Assembly: GCA_026386995.1 (NCBI GenBank) | Contig: JAPLMO010000057.1 | Span: 1 to 28,165, forward strand | Direction: 5' to 3' | DNA: 28,165 nt | Source of the DNA: Planctomycetota bacterium | GTDB lineage: Bacteria > Planctomycetota > Phycisphaerae > FEN-1346 | Shown here: one piece after another, positions 1-7,379 of the stretch | Numbering within the stretch: the stretch's first letter is position 1 | How the letters are laid out: each line of letters opens with the position of its first letter | Made by a program: the position numbers and the translations under genes | The notes under the pieces: model-generated | What the model was told of the DNA's origin: nothing | The model's input: the letters and a program-made list of their open reading frames with translations, nothing else | Databases searched by the model: none

Positions 1-127
1 AGTGACCGGCTTCCGGGACGTCCTGATCCACGATTACATGGGCGTGGACACTGCCGAAGTCTGGAACGTCATTGAGACGCACCTGCCCGCGCTGCGCAGC
101 GCGGTGGAACGGCTCCTCGGGGCCTGA
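1..127 (+). CDS. HepT-like toxin domain protein (DUF86), C-terminal end only
   Basis: Only the last 41 codons are present; the gene starts before the window. The reading frame beginning at base 2 gives VTGFRDVLIHDYMGVD and then a helix ending in LLGA and a TGA stop. The segment RDVLIHDY fits the R-x4-H-x-Y motif that defines the HepT/DUF86 family, and the text around it (GFRDVLIHDYMGVD, then 'VWNVIETHLPALR') matches the usual end of these proteins of about 110-140 residues. HepT proteins are the toxin half of HepT/MntA modules, whose antitoxin is a minimal nucleotidyltransferase normally encoded directly upstream, so the partner would lie outside the window. Family assignment comes from the motif; activity is inferred. 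Confidence 0.75.
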   Translation, partial: VTGFRDVLIHDYMGVDTAEVWNVIETHLPALRSAVERLLGA

Positions 128-185
128 CCTTTTTATGCCCGTCCCAGGGTGCGCCGAAATAAAGCGGCAATCTCATCGTTGGGGG

Positions 186-264
186 CATTCTGAGCGCAGC
201 GAAGAATCTCGCTGTAGAAATCGCCGCGGCCAGATTCTTCGCCGCCTGAAGGCGGCTCAGAATG
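186..264. repeat. Palindromic CATTCTGAG / GAAGAATCT element, copy 1
   Basis: Left arm CATTCTGAG (186-194) is matched by CTCAGAATG (256-264), and an inner GAAGAATCT is matched by AGATTCTTC. The same layout occurs at 19843-19933 with a different centre. Elements of this kind are scattered through many bacterial genomes; I see no coding capacity. Confidence 0.75.
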
Positions 265-447
265 ACAGACTCTGGCACGACGCCACTTTTTTCAGGCGCA
301 CCGCCGCCCCAACGGGTTCCCGATTCTCAAGCCTGCCCGCCTCCGGCGGGTTCCCTGTTCCCACCTCCGTTGCCTTTTCTCGCCCAATCCTTCCCCCGCG
401 TTCTCGGCGTTCTTGCGGTTAAAGGCTCGCCCCGGCCGCCCCTGCAT

Positions 448-473
448 CCCCCGGCAGTGCCGGGGGTTTGTTT
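448..473 (+). terminator. Hairpin with T-rich tail
   Basis: A 7-bp stem CCCCCGG/CCGGGGG with loop CAGTG is followed by TTTGTTT, the form of a factor-independent terminator read on the plus strand. The only plus-strand gene upstream is the HepT-like gene, over 300 bases away. Confidence 0.4.
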
Positions 474-653
474 CACGACGCTGTGCCATCACGGGCTTTC
501 CCGAGCAGGAGGGCGCCGTGGTTGTTCGGACACGCGCCCGTTGAAACGGGCGGAACCAAACGACCCGGCCGTTGGCCGAATCCCGACCTCAGGGCTCAGG
601 CGCGACTGCCAAAATGGCAGTCCCTGCGGCCGCCGAGGGGGCGAATCACCCGA

Positions 654-725
654 AATCAGGGACAGCGCCAGACCGCCCGGGCCGCCGGCCCGGTCCGCCG
701 AAACCGCTTGGCGCTGTCCCTGATT
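654..725. repeat. Long hairpin inside the dispersed repeat, copy 1
   Basis: AATCAGGGACAGCGCCA (654-670) is the exact reverse complement of 709-725; the loop is GC-rich and partly self-complementary. The same 17-base arms recur at 25478-25494 and 25534-25550. GTTTT follows the right arm on the plus strand, so it may act as a terminator in that direction. Confidence 0.8.
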
Positions 726-919
726 GTTTTGGGGGCGACGGAAGGGGCGGCGGAGAATCCCCACTGTCCCGGTAGGATATACTATAGTATATAATCGGAG
801 GTGGTCAAAACTGCTCGGCGGGTGCAAAAAGGTATCAAGTTCCGATCAAAAGCGCGTAAGAAGTGTCAAAAACCAGTAAAAAAGCGCCTTGCCCATCTTG
901 CCAAACGACGCAAAAATGG

Positions 920-939
920 CCTTGGCGCTAGCGCCAAGG
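920..939. repeat. Perfect 20-bp palindrome in the dispersed repeat
   Basis: CCTTGGCGCTAGCGCCAAGG equals its own reverse complement. On the minus strand, downstream of mdh, it is followed by CCATTTTTGCG, so it could work as a transcription terminator for mdh. The second copy of the repeat keeps a 14-base core (25749-25762). Confidence 0.5.
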
Positions 940-1066
940 GGGTTTTGGGTCCCGCGCGGCGTAAAAAGCGCCCGATTTTGCCCTCCGGCGTATACTAAAG
1001 TGAACGCGATACGTTTCGCTATCAAAGGATACGAGCCCGCGGCTCCGCACGTGCTTGGCGGGGCGC

Positions 1067-2005
1067 TCAGTATCCCAGTTTCGCCATTTGGGCCATGAGG
1101 CCCTTGACGGCGGCGGCGCTCTTGTCGAAGGCGGCCTTCTCCTCGGGCATAAGGTCGAACTCCAGCACGTCCAGCACGCCGCCCGCCCCCAGCCGCGCGG
1201 GCACGCCGACGAACGCCCCGCCCACGCCGTACTGGCGGTCGCAGTAGGCCGCGCAGGGGAGGACCCGCCGCTCGTCCCTCAGGATCGCCTGGGCCATCTC
1301 GACGGCGGCGGCGGCCGGGGCGTAGAAGGCCGAGCCGGTCTTCAGGAGCGCGACGATCTCGGCCCCGCCGTTGCGCGTCCGCTCGACGATTCTCTCGATT
1401 TTCTCCTTCGCAAGGAGTTTCGTCAGTGGCACGCCGCCCACCGACGAGTGACGAACCAGCGGCACCATCGTATCGCCGTGTCCGCCCAGGACGAATGCGC
1501 TGACGTCCTTGGCGCTGGCTCCCGTCTCGGCGGCGATGAAAGTCCGCATGCGGGCCGAGTCCAGCACCCCCGCCATGCCCACGACGCGCTGCGTCGGCAG
1601 GCCCGACACCTTGTGGGCCAGGCCCGTCATCGCGTCGACCGGGTTGGAAACGATGATGAGAATGACGTTCGGGCTTGCGGCCACCAGATTCTTGACGACG
1701 CCCGAGACGATCTGGGCGTTCTTGGCCAGGAGGTCGTCGCGGCTCATGCCGGGCCGCCGCGCCAGGCCCGCCGTCACGATGGCGATGTCGCTGCCGGCCG
1801 TTGCGGCGTAGTCGGTTGAGCCGGTGACGTGGTGCGCGAAGCCCGCGATGGGCCCGGCCTGTTCCAGGTCCAGGGCTTTGCCGGCCGCCAGGCCGTCGAC
1901 GACGTCCACCAGGACGACGTCGCCGAGGTCCCTTGCCGCAGCCCACATGGCGCACGAGGCCCCGACGTTGCCCGCGCCCACGACGGTGATTTTCGGATGA
2001 GCCAT
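1067..2005 (-). CDS. mdh: Malate dehydrogenase, lactate-dehydrogenase-like type
   Basis: Interconverts malate and oxaloacetate with NAD in the cytoplasm (citric acid cycle, anaplerosis). The 312-residue product has the usual family length. Visible features: nucleotide-binding GAGNVG (residues 10-15), D34 at the end of the second strand favouring NAD, RRPGM (83-87) whose arginines select malate over lactate (lactate dehydrogenases have Q here), SNPVD (120-124), LDSAR (148-152) with D149 and R152, and catalytic H176 in GGHGDT. The start at base 2005 (MAHPK) is chosen because AAAGGAG lies 6 bases upstream; an ATG one codon earlier is the alternative, and longer frames would read through the promoter. 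A strong promoter lies just upstream. The gene stands alone and is followed at once by the dispersed repeat. pckG, elsewhere in the window, uses the product oxaloacetate. Confidence 0.95.
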   Translation of the reverse strand: MAHPKITVVGAGNVGASCAMWAAARDLGDVVLVDVVDGLAAGKALDLEQAGPIAGFAHHVTGSTDYAATAGSDIAIVTAGLARRPGMSRDDLLAKNAQIVSGVVKNLVAASPNVILIIVSNPVDAMTGLAHKVSGLPTQRVVGMAGVLDSARMRTFIAAETGASAKDVSAFVLGGHGDTMVPLVRHSSVGGVPLTKLLAKEKIERIVERTRNGGAEIVALLKTGSAFYAPAAAAVEMAQAILRDERRVLPCAAYCDRQYGVGGAFVGVPARLGAGGVLDVLEFDLMPEEKAAFDKSAAAVKGLMAQMAKLGY

Positions 2006-2042
2006 CATCTGCTCCTTTTCTTGCGTTGCATGTAAGAGCGGG

Positions 2043-2071
2043 ATTATAGAAGGGGAATGTACGAGGGGCAA
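2043..2071 (-). promoter_or_regulatory. Sigma-70-type promoter of mdh
   Basis: Read on the minus strand: TTGCCC, a 17-base spacer, then a perfect TATAAT. The predicted transcript start near 2036 gives a leader of about 30 bases carrying the AAAGGAG ribosome site. Confidence 0.7.
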
Positions 2072-2106
2072 GACAGTGGGCGCGTGGGGGCAGCAGGGCA
2101 CGGCGC

Positions 2107-2136
2107 AAAAAACCGGGGCGACCGTTAGATCGCCCC
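2107..2136 (-). terminator. Terminator of xerD
   Basis: On the minus strand, just after the xerD stop, GGGGCGA pairs with TCGCCCC across an 8-base loop and is followed by GGTTTTTT. This is a canonical factor-independent terminator and separates xerD from the mdh promoter. Confidence 0.75.
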
Positions 2137-2163
2137 ATACCGATACGCACGGCTAACGCCGGC

Positions 2164-3063
2164 CTATGCCCGCGGGTGATATTTGCGATGGATCGCCTTC
2201 AGGCGATTCTGATCGACGTGCGTGTATATCTGCGTCGTGCCGATGTCCACGTGGCCGAGCATCTCCTGGACGCACCTTAAGTCCGCGCCGCCCTCCAGGA
2301 GGTGCGTTGCGAACGAGTGGCGCAGCGTGTGCGGACTGACGCGCAGGCTGATTCCCGCCCGCACGACGTACTTCTTCACCAGGCGCCAGAGCGTCTCGCG
2401 CCCCATGCGCCGGCCAGAGTGCGTCAGGAAAAGGTGCGGGTCCTGCCGACGGTCCAGTCCGGGCCGCTCGCGGGCCAGGTATGCCTCCAGCGCCTCCAGT
2501 GCCCTGCGTCCGACGGGCACGATGCGTTCCTTGCGTCCTTTGCCGAGGGCCCGGATATAGCCGATCTCCCGGTTGACGCTCTCCAGTGTGAGGTCGGCGA
2601 CTTCGCTCGCCCGGGCTCCGGTGGCGTAGAGCATCTCAAGGACGGCCCGGTCCCTGAGGGGCCAGCGGTCGTCGTCGGCGTTCGGGACCGCCAGCAGCCG
2701 GTCCACCGCCTTGCGGTCCAGCACCTCCGGCAGGTTCTGCCAGAGGCGTGGGCTCTCCAGGTGCTCGGTGGGGTCGTGCTTGATGAGGCCTTCGCCGCTC
2801 ATAAACCGGAAGAACATGCGAATGGCCACCAGCGCGCGGCTGACGCTCGCCACGGCGAGGTTGCGAGGCGCCTTCTTCTCGGCCACCAGAAAATCGATGA
2901 TGCGGTCGGGCTCGACTCTTTCCCAATCGGGTTCGGGCCCAAGGAACGCCGCGAACCGCTCCAGGTCCCTCTGATATGCCTGGAGGGTGTTGACGCTTAG
3001 ACCGCACTCGACGGTCAGATAGTCGAGGAATGCCTCGATAGGGCTGGTGGCAACCTGTAGCAC
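2164..3063 (-). CDS. xerD: Tyrosine recombinase XerD
   Basis: Site-specific recombinase that, with XerC, resolves chromosome dimers at dif. The 299-residue product matches XerD length. The N-terminal SAM-like core-binding domain begins IEAFLDYLTVECGLSVNTLQAY; the catalytic domain shows R in ATGARASEV, K in GKGRKERIVP, HTLRHSFATHLL, LGHVDIGTTQ and nucleophile Y280 in IYTH. The C-terminal end IHRKYHPRA resembles E. coli XerD rather than XerC. The start is GTG at 3063, which gives the family's normal distance to the first helix; an ATG 10 bases upstream is out of frame, and the ribosome site is weak. It ends in a good terminator and is divergent from the HEAT-repeat gene. A XerC-type gene lies 12 kb away in the same window. 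Confidence 0.9.
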   Translation of the reverse strand: MLQVATSPIEAFLDYLTVECGLSVNTLQAYQRDLERFAAFLGPEPDWERVEPDRIIDFLVAEKKAPRNLAVASVSRALVAIRMFFRFMSGEGLIKHDPTEHLESPRLWQNLPEVLDRKAVDRLLAVPNADDDRWPLRDRAVLEMLYATGARASEVADLTLESVNREIGYIRALGKGRKERIVPVGRRALEALEAYLARERPGLDRRQDPHLFLTHSGRRMGRETLWRLVKKYVVRAGISLRVSPHTLRHSFATHLLEGGADLRCVQEMLGHVDIGTTQIYTHVDQNRLKAIHRKYHPRA

Positions 3064-3160
3064 GCTGTTTCATCGTCCGAAAACGGGCACGGGCTTTAAC
3101 AGAAGTGCGATAACGGAGGGGCCAGGGGTCGAACCGGGACCACCTTTTATTCATTTGCGG

Positions 3161-3189
3161 TTGACACTTTTCGCCCGGTGATGTACGGT
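3161..3189 (+). promoter_or_regulatory. Promoter of the HEAT-repeat gene
   Basis: TTGACA (3161-3166), a 17-base spacer, then TACGGT (3184-3189), which keeps the conserved TA and final T of the -10 box. The predicted start is about 33 bases before the gene. Confidence 0.5.
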
Positions 3190-3228
3190 TAGGCCGGACG
3201 AGCGGTAACATTAGTTGAGGGTTGTGCG

Positions 3229-5799
3229 ATGCCTGGCCAACCGGCGACCAGATCGGGTTTGGCGGCGCAGAGAGTGTCGGCTGCGCTGCTTCTATGTCTG
3301 GGCGTTTGCCTTGCGCCACCTGCCTCGGCCGACGCCTTCGCAACCCTCTCGGCCATCGTGACGGTTCCCTTGGCTGCCGCGCGGCCGGCCGAAACTCCGA
3401 AGGCCGATTCCGAACTCGTGCGCCTCCGCGACTTCGTGGTCGGCTCCGACCGTTCGTTGGCCACCCGCCGCGACGCCGCCGAGGTTCTGCTCGACAAGGA
3501 CACGCCTGCGGCCCGGGCGATTCTGGTCGAGGCCCTTGCCGGCCCAGCGCCGTCGGAGCCCGTTCTGGCCGTGCTGGAGGCCATCGCCGGCCGCGAGAGC
3601 GCCCACGCGGCGTTCGTCGAGCCGCTCCTGGCGCTCCTGAAGAGTGACGACGACCCCACTCGCCTCGCTGCCGCCGCGGCCTTCGCGCCGTACCAGGGCA
3701 ACGACAAGGTCCGCACGCGCCTGACGGACCTTGCCGGTGCGCCCGATGCGCCCGTGGCGGTCCGCGTGGCGGCCGCAGGAGCCCTCGGGCGCCTTACGGA
3801 CAAGTCATCCATTGAAGCCCTGGTGCATCTGACGGGCGACCCGAAGTCCCCCGTGGCCGCCGCCGCAGCCGAGGCCCTGGCCGACTTGACAGGCCTGAAG
3901 GACTTCGGCGTGTCGCACGACACCTGGGCCGACTGGTGGAAGAAGCACGAGCAAGATCCCGAGTCGTTCCTCCTGGCCAGTCTCCTCAGGCGCTGCCGTG
4001 AGGAATCCCGCCGGCATGACACGGCCCTGGATCGTCTCCAGGCCCGCCTCATTCGCCATCTGACGGCCCTTTACGATGCGGCGGACGCCAAGGAGAAGGC
4101 CCGGCTGGTGCTGGCCCACCTGGAAGACTCCGTGCCGCAGGTCCGCGCCTTGGGGGCCAACCAGGCGGCGGCCCTGGCCCGCGACGTCTACGGCGCGGGC
4201 GACGGCGCAGCGCGCCAGACGTACAGCGAGTTGATCGCCGCGGCGCTGAAGCACGTGAATGACGACGACCCGGCGGTCCGCGCAGCAGCGGCGGCGGCCG
4301 TAGCGGCATGGCGGGAGACGCCCGCCGCGGCCGTGCTCCTGGCGCGCCTCGAGGTGGAGAGGTCGCCCGAGGTCCGCGCGGCCCTGGCGTGGGCGCTGGG
4401 CGGGCTGAAATCGGTTGAGGCCGTCCCGAAGTTGATCCCGATGCTCGATACGACCGGCGAACCGGAAGTCCTTCGGGCCGCCGGCGCCCTCGGGGCCATC
4501 GGCGAGAAAGGTTCGCCCGGAGCGGCGGCGGTTGAGCCGGCCGTCAAGACCCTCAGCCGCCTCGCCCGCCTCGCGCCGCAGCCGGCCGTCCGCGAGGCCG
4601 CATGCCAGGCCCTGGCGAAGATCGCGCCGTCCGGCGCCGAGGAGGTGTTGGCCGGCGCGCTGGAGGACGCCGTGGCGAGCGTCCGCTTCTCGGCCGCGCA
4701 GGGGCTCGGGAACCTCGCGAAGGTCGGCGACAAGACCCTTACGGCGCTCGGAGCGCGGCTCCAGGACGAGAACAAGGGCGTCCGTCAGGCGGTTGCGGCG
4801 GCGCTGGCGAGGCTGGGCGGCCCCGATGCCGCCCGCAAGATGGCCGACCGCCTGAAGGTCGGGGCCGAGACCGAGCCGGCTGTCCGCAACGCCCTGTGGG
4901 CCGCCGTCAAGGCGCTCGTGGACCGCAGCACGTCGCCGGACCTTGCCCAGGACCTTGGCGACCGGTTCTTCGCCCGCGAGGGGGCCGAGGAGATGCAGCA
5001 CGCCGCCGCCATGTACGAGGCGGCGTTGGCGAAGTTTCCGCCCACGGCCCGCTCGGGCCAGGCTTACCAGACCCTGTACGAGAAACTGGTCGATGCGTAC
5101 GTGGCCGCCGGAATGCCCGAAAGCGCCGTGCCGGCCCTGAGGCAGTTGCTGGCGATCACGCCGGCCGAAAACGCCCTGCGGATCCGCGAACTGAACCAGC
5201 AGATGGCGCGGATCCTCCTGGCGCGAGAGCCCTACGTCGAGGCCGTGCCGCACCTGGTGGCCGCCGTCAAGGGCGCATCGGCCGAGGAACGCGGGTCGCT
5301 TCTGAAGGTCCTTCAGACGCGGGCCGAGACGCTTCTGAAGTCCGGTCGCCCCGAGCAGGCGATGGAACTGCTGGACGCCTTTGTCGCCGCGATGAAAGAG
5401 GCGGGCGGCGGCGAAACGCCCCCGGCCCTGGTGGCGATACGCGACCAGGCCCGCGACGCCGTCGTTACGCAAAGCATCGCCAAGTTGCCGGGGCCGGACG
5501 AACAGGCCGTTGCCGCAACGGCTACGCTCAAGAAGATCGGCAAGCCGACCATCGGCAAACTCCTCGATGCGCTCCAGGCGGCCGCCGCCGACAAGAAAAC
5601 CGTCCTGGAAGGCCGCACTCTGGCCGCGCTGGAGGCCGTCTTCGGCCGCAAGGACCACGGCTACAGCCTTCAGTCGCCCCTGGAAGAGCGGCTCAAGAAG
5701 ATCGAGGTGTGGCGCGAGACGATTGCCGCGCCGGCGGTCGCGCCGTCGCCGGCCGCACCCGTACAGACGCCGCCCGTGCCGCCGCCGGCCGCTCAGTGA
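3229..5799 (+). CDS. Secreted HEAT/TPR-repeat protein of unknown function
   Basis: An 856-residue protein. Residues 1-34 form a signal peptide (hydrophobic AALLLCLGVCLAPPASA, likely cleavage after ASA), so it is exported to the periplasm or beyond. From about residue 60 to 570 it is built of HEAT repeats: repeated helices with AVRxAAAxALG-type patterns such as PVAVRVAAAGALGRLTD and PEVRAALAWALGGLKS. A WADWWKKH segment breaks the array near residue 235. Residues about 590-740 look like TPR helices (YEAALAKFPP, EQAMELLDAFVAAM). The tail is a low-complexity Pro/Ala stretch. HEAT and TPR arrays are scaffolds for protein binding; no catalytic motif is visible. The ATG at 3229 is chosen because it gives the signal peptide. 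The gene is transcribed alone from its own promoter. Confidence 0.85.
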   Translation: MPGQPATRSGLAAQRVSAALLLCLGVCLAPPASADAFATLSAIVTVPLAAARPAETPKADSELVRLRDFVVGSDRSLATRRDAAEVLLDKDTPAARAILVEALAGPAPSEPVLAVLEAIAGRESAHAAFVEPLLALLKSDDDPTRLAAAAAFAPYQGNDKVRTRLTDLAGAPDAPVAVRVAAAGALGRLTDKSSIEALVHLTGDPKSPVAAAAAEALADLTGLKDFGVSHDTWADWWKKHEQDPESFLLASLLRRCREESRRHDTALDRLQARLIRHLTALYDAADAKEKARLVLAHLEDSVPQVRALGANQAAALARDVYGAGDGAARQTYSELIAAALKHVNDDDPAVRAAAAAAVAAWRETPAAAVLLARLEVERSPEVRAALAWALGGLKSVEAVPKLIPMLDTTGEPEVLRAAGALGAIGEKGSPGAAAVEPAVKTLSRLARLAPQPAVREAACQALAKIAPSGAEEVLAGALEDAVASVRFSAAQGLGNLAKVGDKTLTALGARLQDENKGVRQAVAAALARLGGPDAARKMADRLKVGAETEPAVRNALWAAVKALVDRSTSPDLAQDLGDRFFAREGAEEMQHAAAMYEAALAKFPPTARSGQAYQTLYEKLVDAYVAAGMPESAVPALRQLLAITPAENALRIRELNQQMARILLAREPYVEAVPHLVAAVKGASAEERGSLLKVLQTRAETLLKSGRPEQAMELLDAFVAAMKEAGGGETPPALVAIRDQARDAVVTQSIAKLPGPDEQAVAATATLKKIGKPTIGKLLDALQAAAADKKTVLEGRTLAALEAVFGRKDHGYSLQSPLEERLKKIEVWRETIAAPAVAPSPAAPVQTPPVPPPAAQ

Positions 5800-5803
5800 A
5801 CTT

Positions 5804-5831
5804 CGCGCGGTGGGCAAGACTGCCCGCCGCG
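5804..5831. repeat. GCGCGG(T/C)GGGCA hairpin element
   Basis: CGCGCGGTGGGCA, loop AGAC, TGCCCGCCGCG. One of several hairpins with the same GCGGCGGG stem in the window (also 16889-16918, 16950-16983, 18529-18600, 22393-22421). It follows the HEAT-gene stop codon directly. Confidence 0.6.
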
Positions 5832-5876
5832 TTCAGTAGCGAAGTTGCGCTGTCGTATTAGCGTGGCCGCGCCGTG

Positions 5877-5934
5877 TAGCGCGGGGGTTTATCCCCCGCG
5901 TGTTCGTAAACGCGGGGCACAAGGCCCCGCGCTA
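5877..5934. repeat. Double-hairpin inverted repeat
   Basis: Outer arms TAGCGCGGGG and CCCCGCGCTA enclose two small hairpins (CGCGGGGG-TTTAT-CCCCCGCG and GCGGGG-CACAAGG-CCCCGC). This two-hairpin layout is shared with the other palindromic families here although the sequence differs. Confidence 0.7.
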
Positions 5935-6019
5935 CGCCGCGTAAGATACGGGCCGCCGCGACACGCTAAACACATACGGCCGTGCCACACTACCGGGCCA
6001 GATAGGAAAGTGGAAAACT

Positions 6020-6970
6020 ATGCCAAAGCGTTATGTCGGAATCGACCTTGGCGGAACGAACCTGAAACTGGGCCTCGTGGCGCCCGACGGGAAAGTTCTC
6101 GCGAGCCACTCGTCGCCGACCGAGGCGACCGGCGGGCCGCAACACGTCCTGGAGCGCATCGCCGGGGCCGTCGTTGAACTCTGCGACAAGACCGGCCTCG
6201 GCGTGGCGGACATCGCCGCCATCGGCATCGGGTCGCCCGTGCCGGTGGACACCGCGCGCGGCGTGGTCGTCTTCGCGCCCAACATGACGGGTTGGCGGAA
6301 CATCCCCGTCAGCGCCGTGCTCCAGAAGAAACTCCGGCGGCCCGTGCGGGTGGAGAACGACGCCAACATCGCCGCATACGGCGAGTTCCGTTGCGGCGCC
6401 GCCCGGAAGGTGCGCGACATGTTCCTGCTGACGCTCGGCACGGGCATCGGCGGCGGCATCGTCCTGGGCGGGCGACTCTTCCGCGGCGTCTCCGACACAG
6501 GCGCGGAACTCGGGCACGTCATCATCCAGAACGGCGGCCGGGTGTGCGGCTGCGGCAACCGCGGATGCCTGGAGGCCTACGCATCGGCCACCGGCGTCGT
6601 GGCGCGGTTCAGGGCCGAGTCGGCCACCCTCGCCGGCAAGACGGATTTCACGTGCGAAGACATCTTCGTGGCCGCCGCCGAAGGCAACAGCATGGCCGGC
6701 CGCATCGTCGAGGAGACGGCCGAATACCTCGGCATCGGCATCATGAGTTTGCTGCATGTGTTGAACCCGAGCATGGTCGTCCTGACGGGCGGTATGATGG
6801 GGGCCGGCAAGCCGTTCATGGACCGCATCCGCCGGGTCGTCAAGGAGAGGGCGTTCGAGGGCGCCTCCTCGGCATGCGAGATCCGATGGAGCACGCTGGG
6901 CGGCGATGCGGGGATCATCGGCGCCGCCCTGGCGGCCGAGGCCCTCGACCGCACGGGCAAACCGGCGTAG
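6020..6970 (+). CDS. ROK-family sugar kinase, probable glucokinase
   Basis: Phosphorylates a hexose, probably glucose, with ATP in the cytoplasm. The 316-residue product has the ROK length. Visible motifs: phosphate-binding DLGGTN (9-14), catalytic aspartate in ENDAN, the LGTGIGGGIV adenosine loop, and the ROK zinc signature ELGH...CGCGNRGCLE with all its histidine and cysteine ligands, then LTGGMM near the C-terminus. ROK repressors have an N-terminal HTH of about 80 residues; this protein lacks it, so it is an enzyme, not a regulator. Substrate within the family (glucose, N-acetylglucosamine, allose) cannot be fixed from sequence; the zinc-type CGCG motif and overall pattern suit glucokinase best. 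The start has GGAAAG and GTGGA purine stretches upstream. Palindromic elements fill both flanks. Confidence 0.85.
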   Translation: MPKRYVGIDLGGTNLKLGLVAPDGKVLASHSSPTEATGGPQHVLERIAGAVVELCDKTGLGVADIAAIGIGSPVPVDTARGVVVFAPNMTGWRNIPVSAVLQKKLRRPVRVENDANIAAYGEFRCGAARKVRDMFLLTLGTGIGGGIVLGGRLFRGVSDTGAELGHVIIQNGGRVCGCGNRGCLEAYASATGVVARFRAESATLAGKTDFTCEDIFVAAAEGNSMAGRIVEETAEYLGIGIMSLLHVLNPSMVVLTGGMMGAGKPFMDRIRRVVKERAFEGASSACEIRWSTLGGDAGIIGAALAAEALDRTGKPA

Positions 6971-6972
6971 AG

Positions 6973-7207
6973 TTAATACGACAGCGCAGAATTGCGATTC
7001 GCGCGGCGGGTCAGGGTATGTGTTTAGCGTGTGGCGCGCACCGCAATAGCGGATGTGGCACGGCTGGCTTGTCCAGCCGTGGGGAACGTCGCGGGCCTTC
7101 CGCCACGGCTGGGCAAGCCAGCCGTGCCACATAGCGGTGCTGGCGCTAAACACGTACGGTTCAGGAGAACCGCCGCGCACAATACGGAAGTCGCGCTGCC
7201 GCATTAA
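6973..7207. repeat. Nested inverted repeat, 235 bp
   Basis: Outermost: TTAATACGACAGCGCA (6973-6988) faces CGCGCTGCCGCATTAA (7192-7207), 13 of 16 paired. Next: GCGCGGCGGGT faces ACCGCCGCGC. Next: GTATGTGTTTAGCG faces CGCTAAACACGTAC. Innermost: a 78-bp double-hairpin element (7054-7131). Each layer is also seen separately elsewhere in the window, which suggests stepwise insertion of palindromes into palindromes. Confidence 0.75.
7054..7131. repeat. 78-bp double-hairpin (REP-doublet-like) element, copy 1
   Basis: Two 29-base arms beginning TGTGGCACGGCTGGCTTG, inverted to one another with one mismatch, flank a 20-base centre. Each arm folds by itself (CACGGCTGG-CTTGT-CCAGCCGTG). Copies of exactly the same length are at 7905-7982 and 23621-23698; the centre of copy 1 is nearly the reverse complement of the centre of copy 2. 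Confidence 0.85.
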
Positions 7208-7228
7208 TCGGGTCCGCGGTTTTTCGAG

Positions 7229-7258
7229 CCCCGAGCGTAATCTCGGGGTTAAAATCTT
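7229..7258 (+). terminator. Possible terminator after the ROK kinase
   Basis: CCCCGAG-CGTAAT-CTCGGGG followed by TTAAAATCTT. The tail is only moderately T-rich, so the call is tentative. Confidence 0.4.
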
Positions 7259-7379
7259 AGGTGGCGGGCGATTGCGTCGCCGGGGAGCGTAACCCTTGAG
7301 GTTTTACGCGGCGGGTACGGAGATCCGCCTCGCAATTAGCGAGGGCGCTGTCGTATATAGCGAAAAAGGGGAAGAGGCC

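Larger units (their letters stand above)
569..1054. repeat. Dispersed repeat of ~490 bases, copy 1 (next to mdh 3' end)
   Basis: This stretch aligns nearly end to end with 25392-25880 in the same orientation, with roughly 85% identity judged by eye. Shared landmarks are an inverted repeat with 17-base perfect arms (654-670 with 709-725), an A+T block around TATACTATAGTATA, a poly-A-rich middle, and a palindrome CCTTGGCGCTAGCGCCAAGG at 920-939. The mdh stop codon lies only 12 bases beyond the repeat, so mdh transcripts that run on would include it. No reading frame is conserved between the copies in a way that suggests a protein. Confidence 0.85.
128..1066. other. Gene-free region of about 940 bases with repeats
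   Basis: I see no credible gene here. Open frames in this stretch are arginine/proline-rich with no ribosome site or family resemblance. It holds a palindromic CATTCTGAG element (186-264), a terminator-like hairpin (448-473) and a 486-base dispersed repeat (569-1054) that is repeated at 25392-25880. The part between 270 and 445 shows nothing I recognise. Confidence 0.7.
6971..7379. other. Gene-free stretch holding a nested palindrome and a terminator
   Basis: No gene is credible here. Bases 6973-7207 form one long imperfect palindrome made of at least three concentric inverted repeats. It is followed by a terminator-like hairpin (7229-7258) and a second short stem, GGCGA-TTGCG-TCGCC (near 7267). 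Confidence 0.7.

Noticed and set aside
801..998. Basic protein frame (Lys/Arg-rich, 65 codons)
   Set aside because: It lies inside the dispersed repeat; the frame is not preserved in the second copy and has no ribosome site.
3108..3155. tRNA-like T-arm on the minus strand (GGTTCGACCCCTGGCCCC)
   Set aside because: The T-loop pattern is present, with a 4/5 stem, but no anticodon or D arm and no matching acceptor strand are found upstream; it may be a tRNA 3' relic or chance.
3805..5817. Minus-strand open frame of 670 codons
   Set aside because: It is antisense to the HEAT-repeat gene; long antisense frames are expected at this GC content, and it has no domain resemblance.
7054..7075. Sigma-54 promoter (TGGCAC...TTGC) in the 78-bp element
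   Set aside because: The spacing between GG and GC is 12 rather than the required 10 bases, and the motif is part of a repeat arm present in both orientations.
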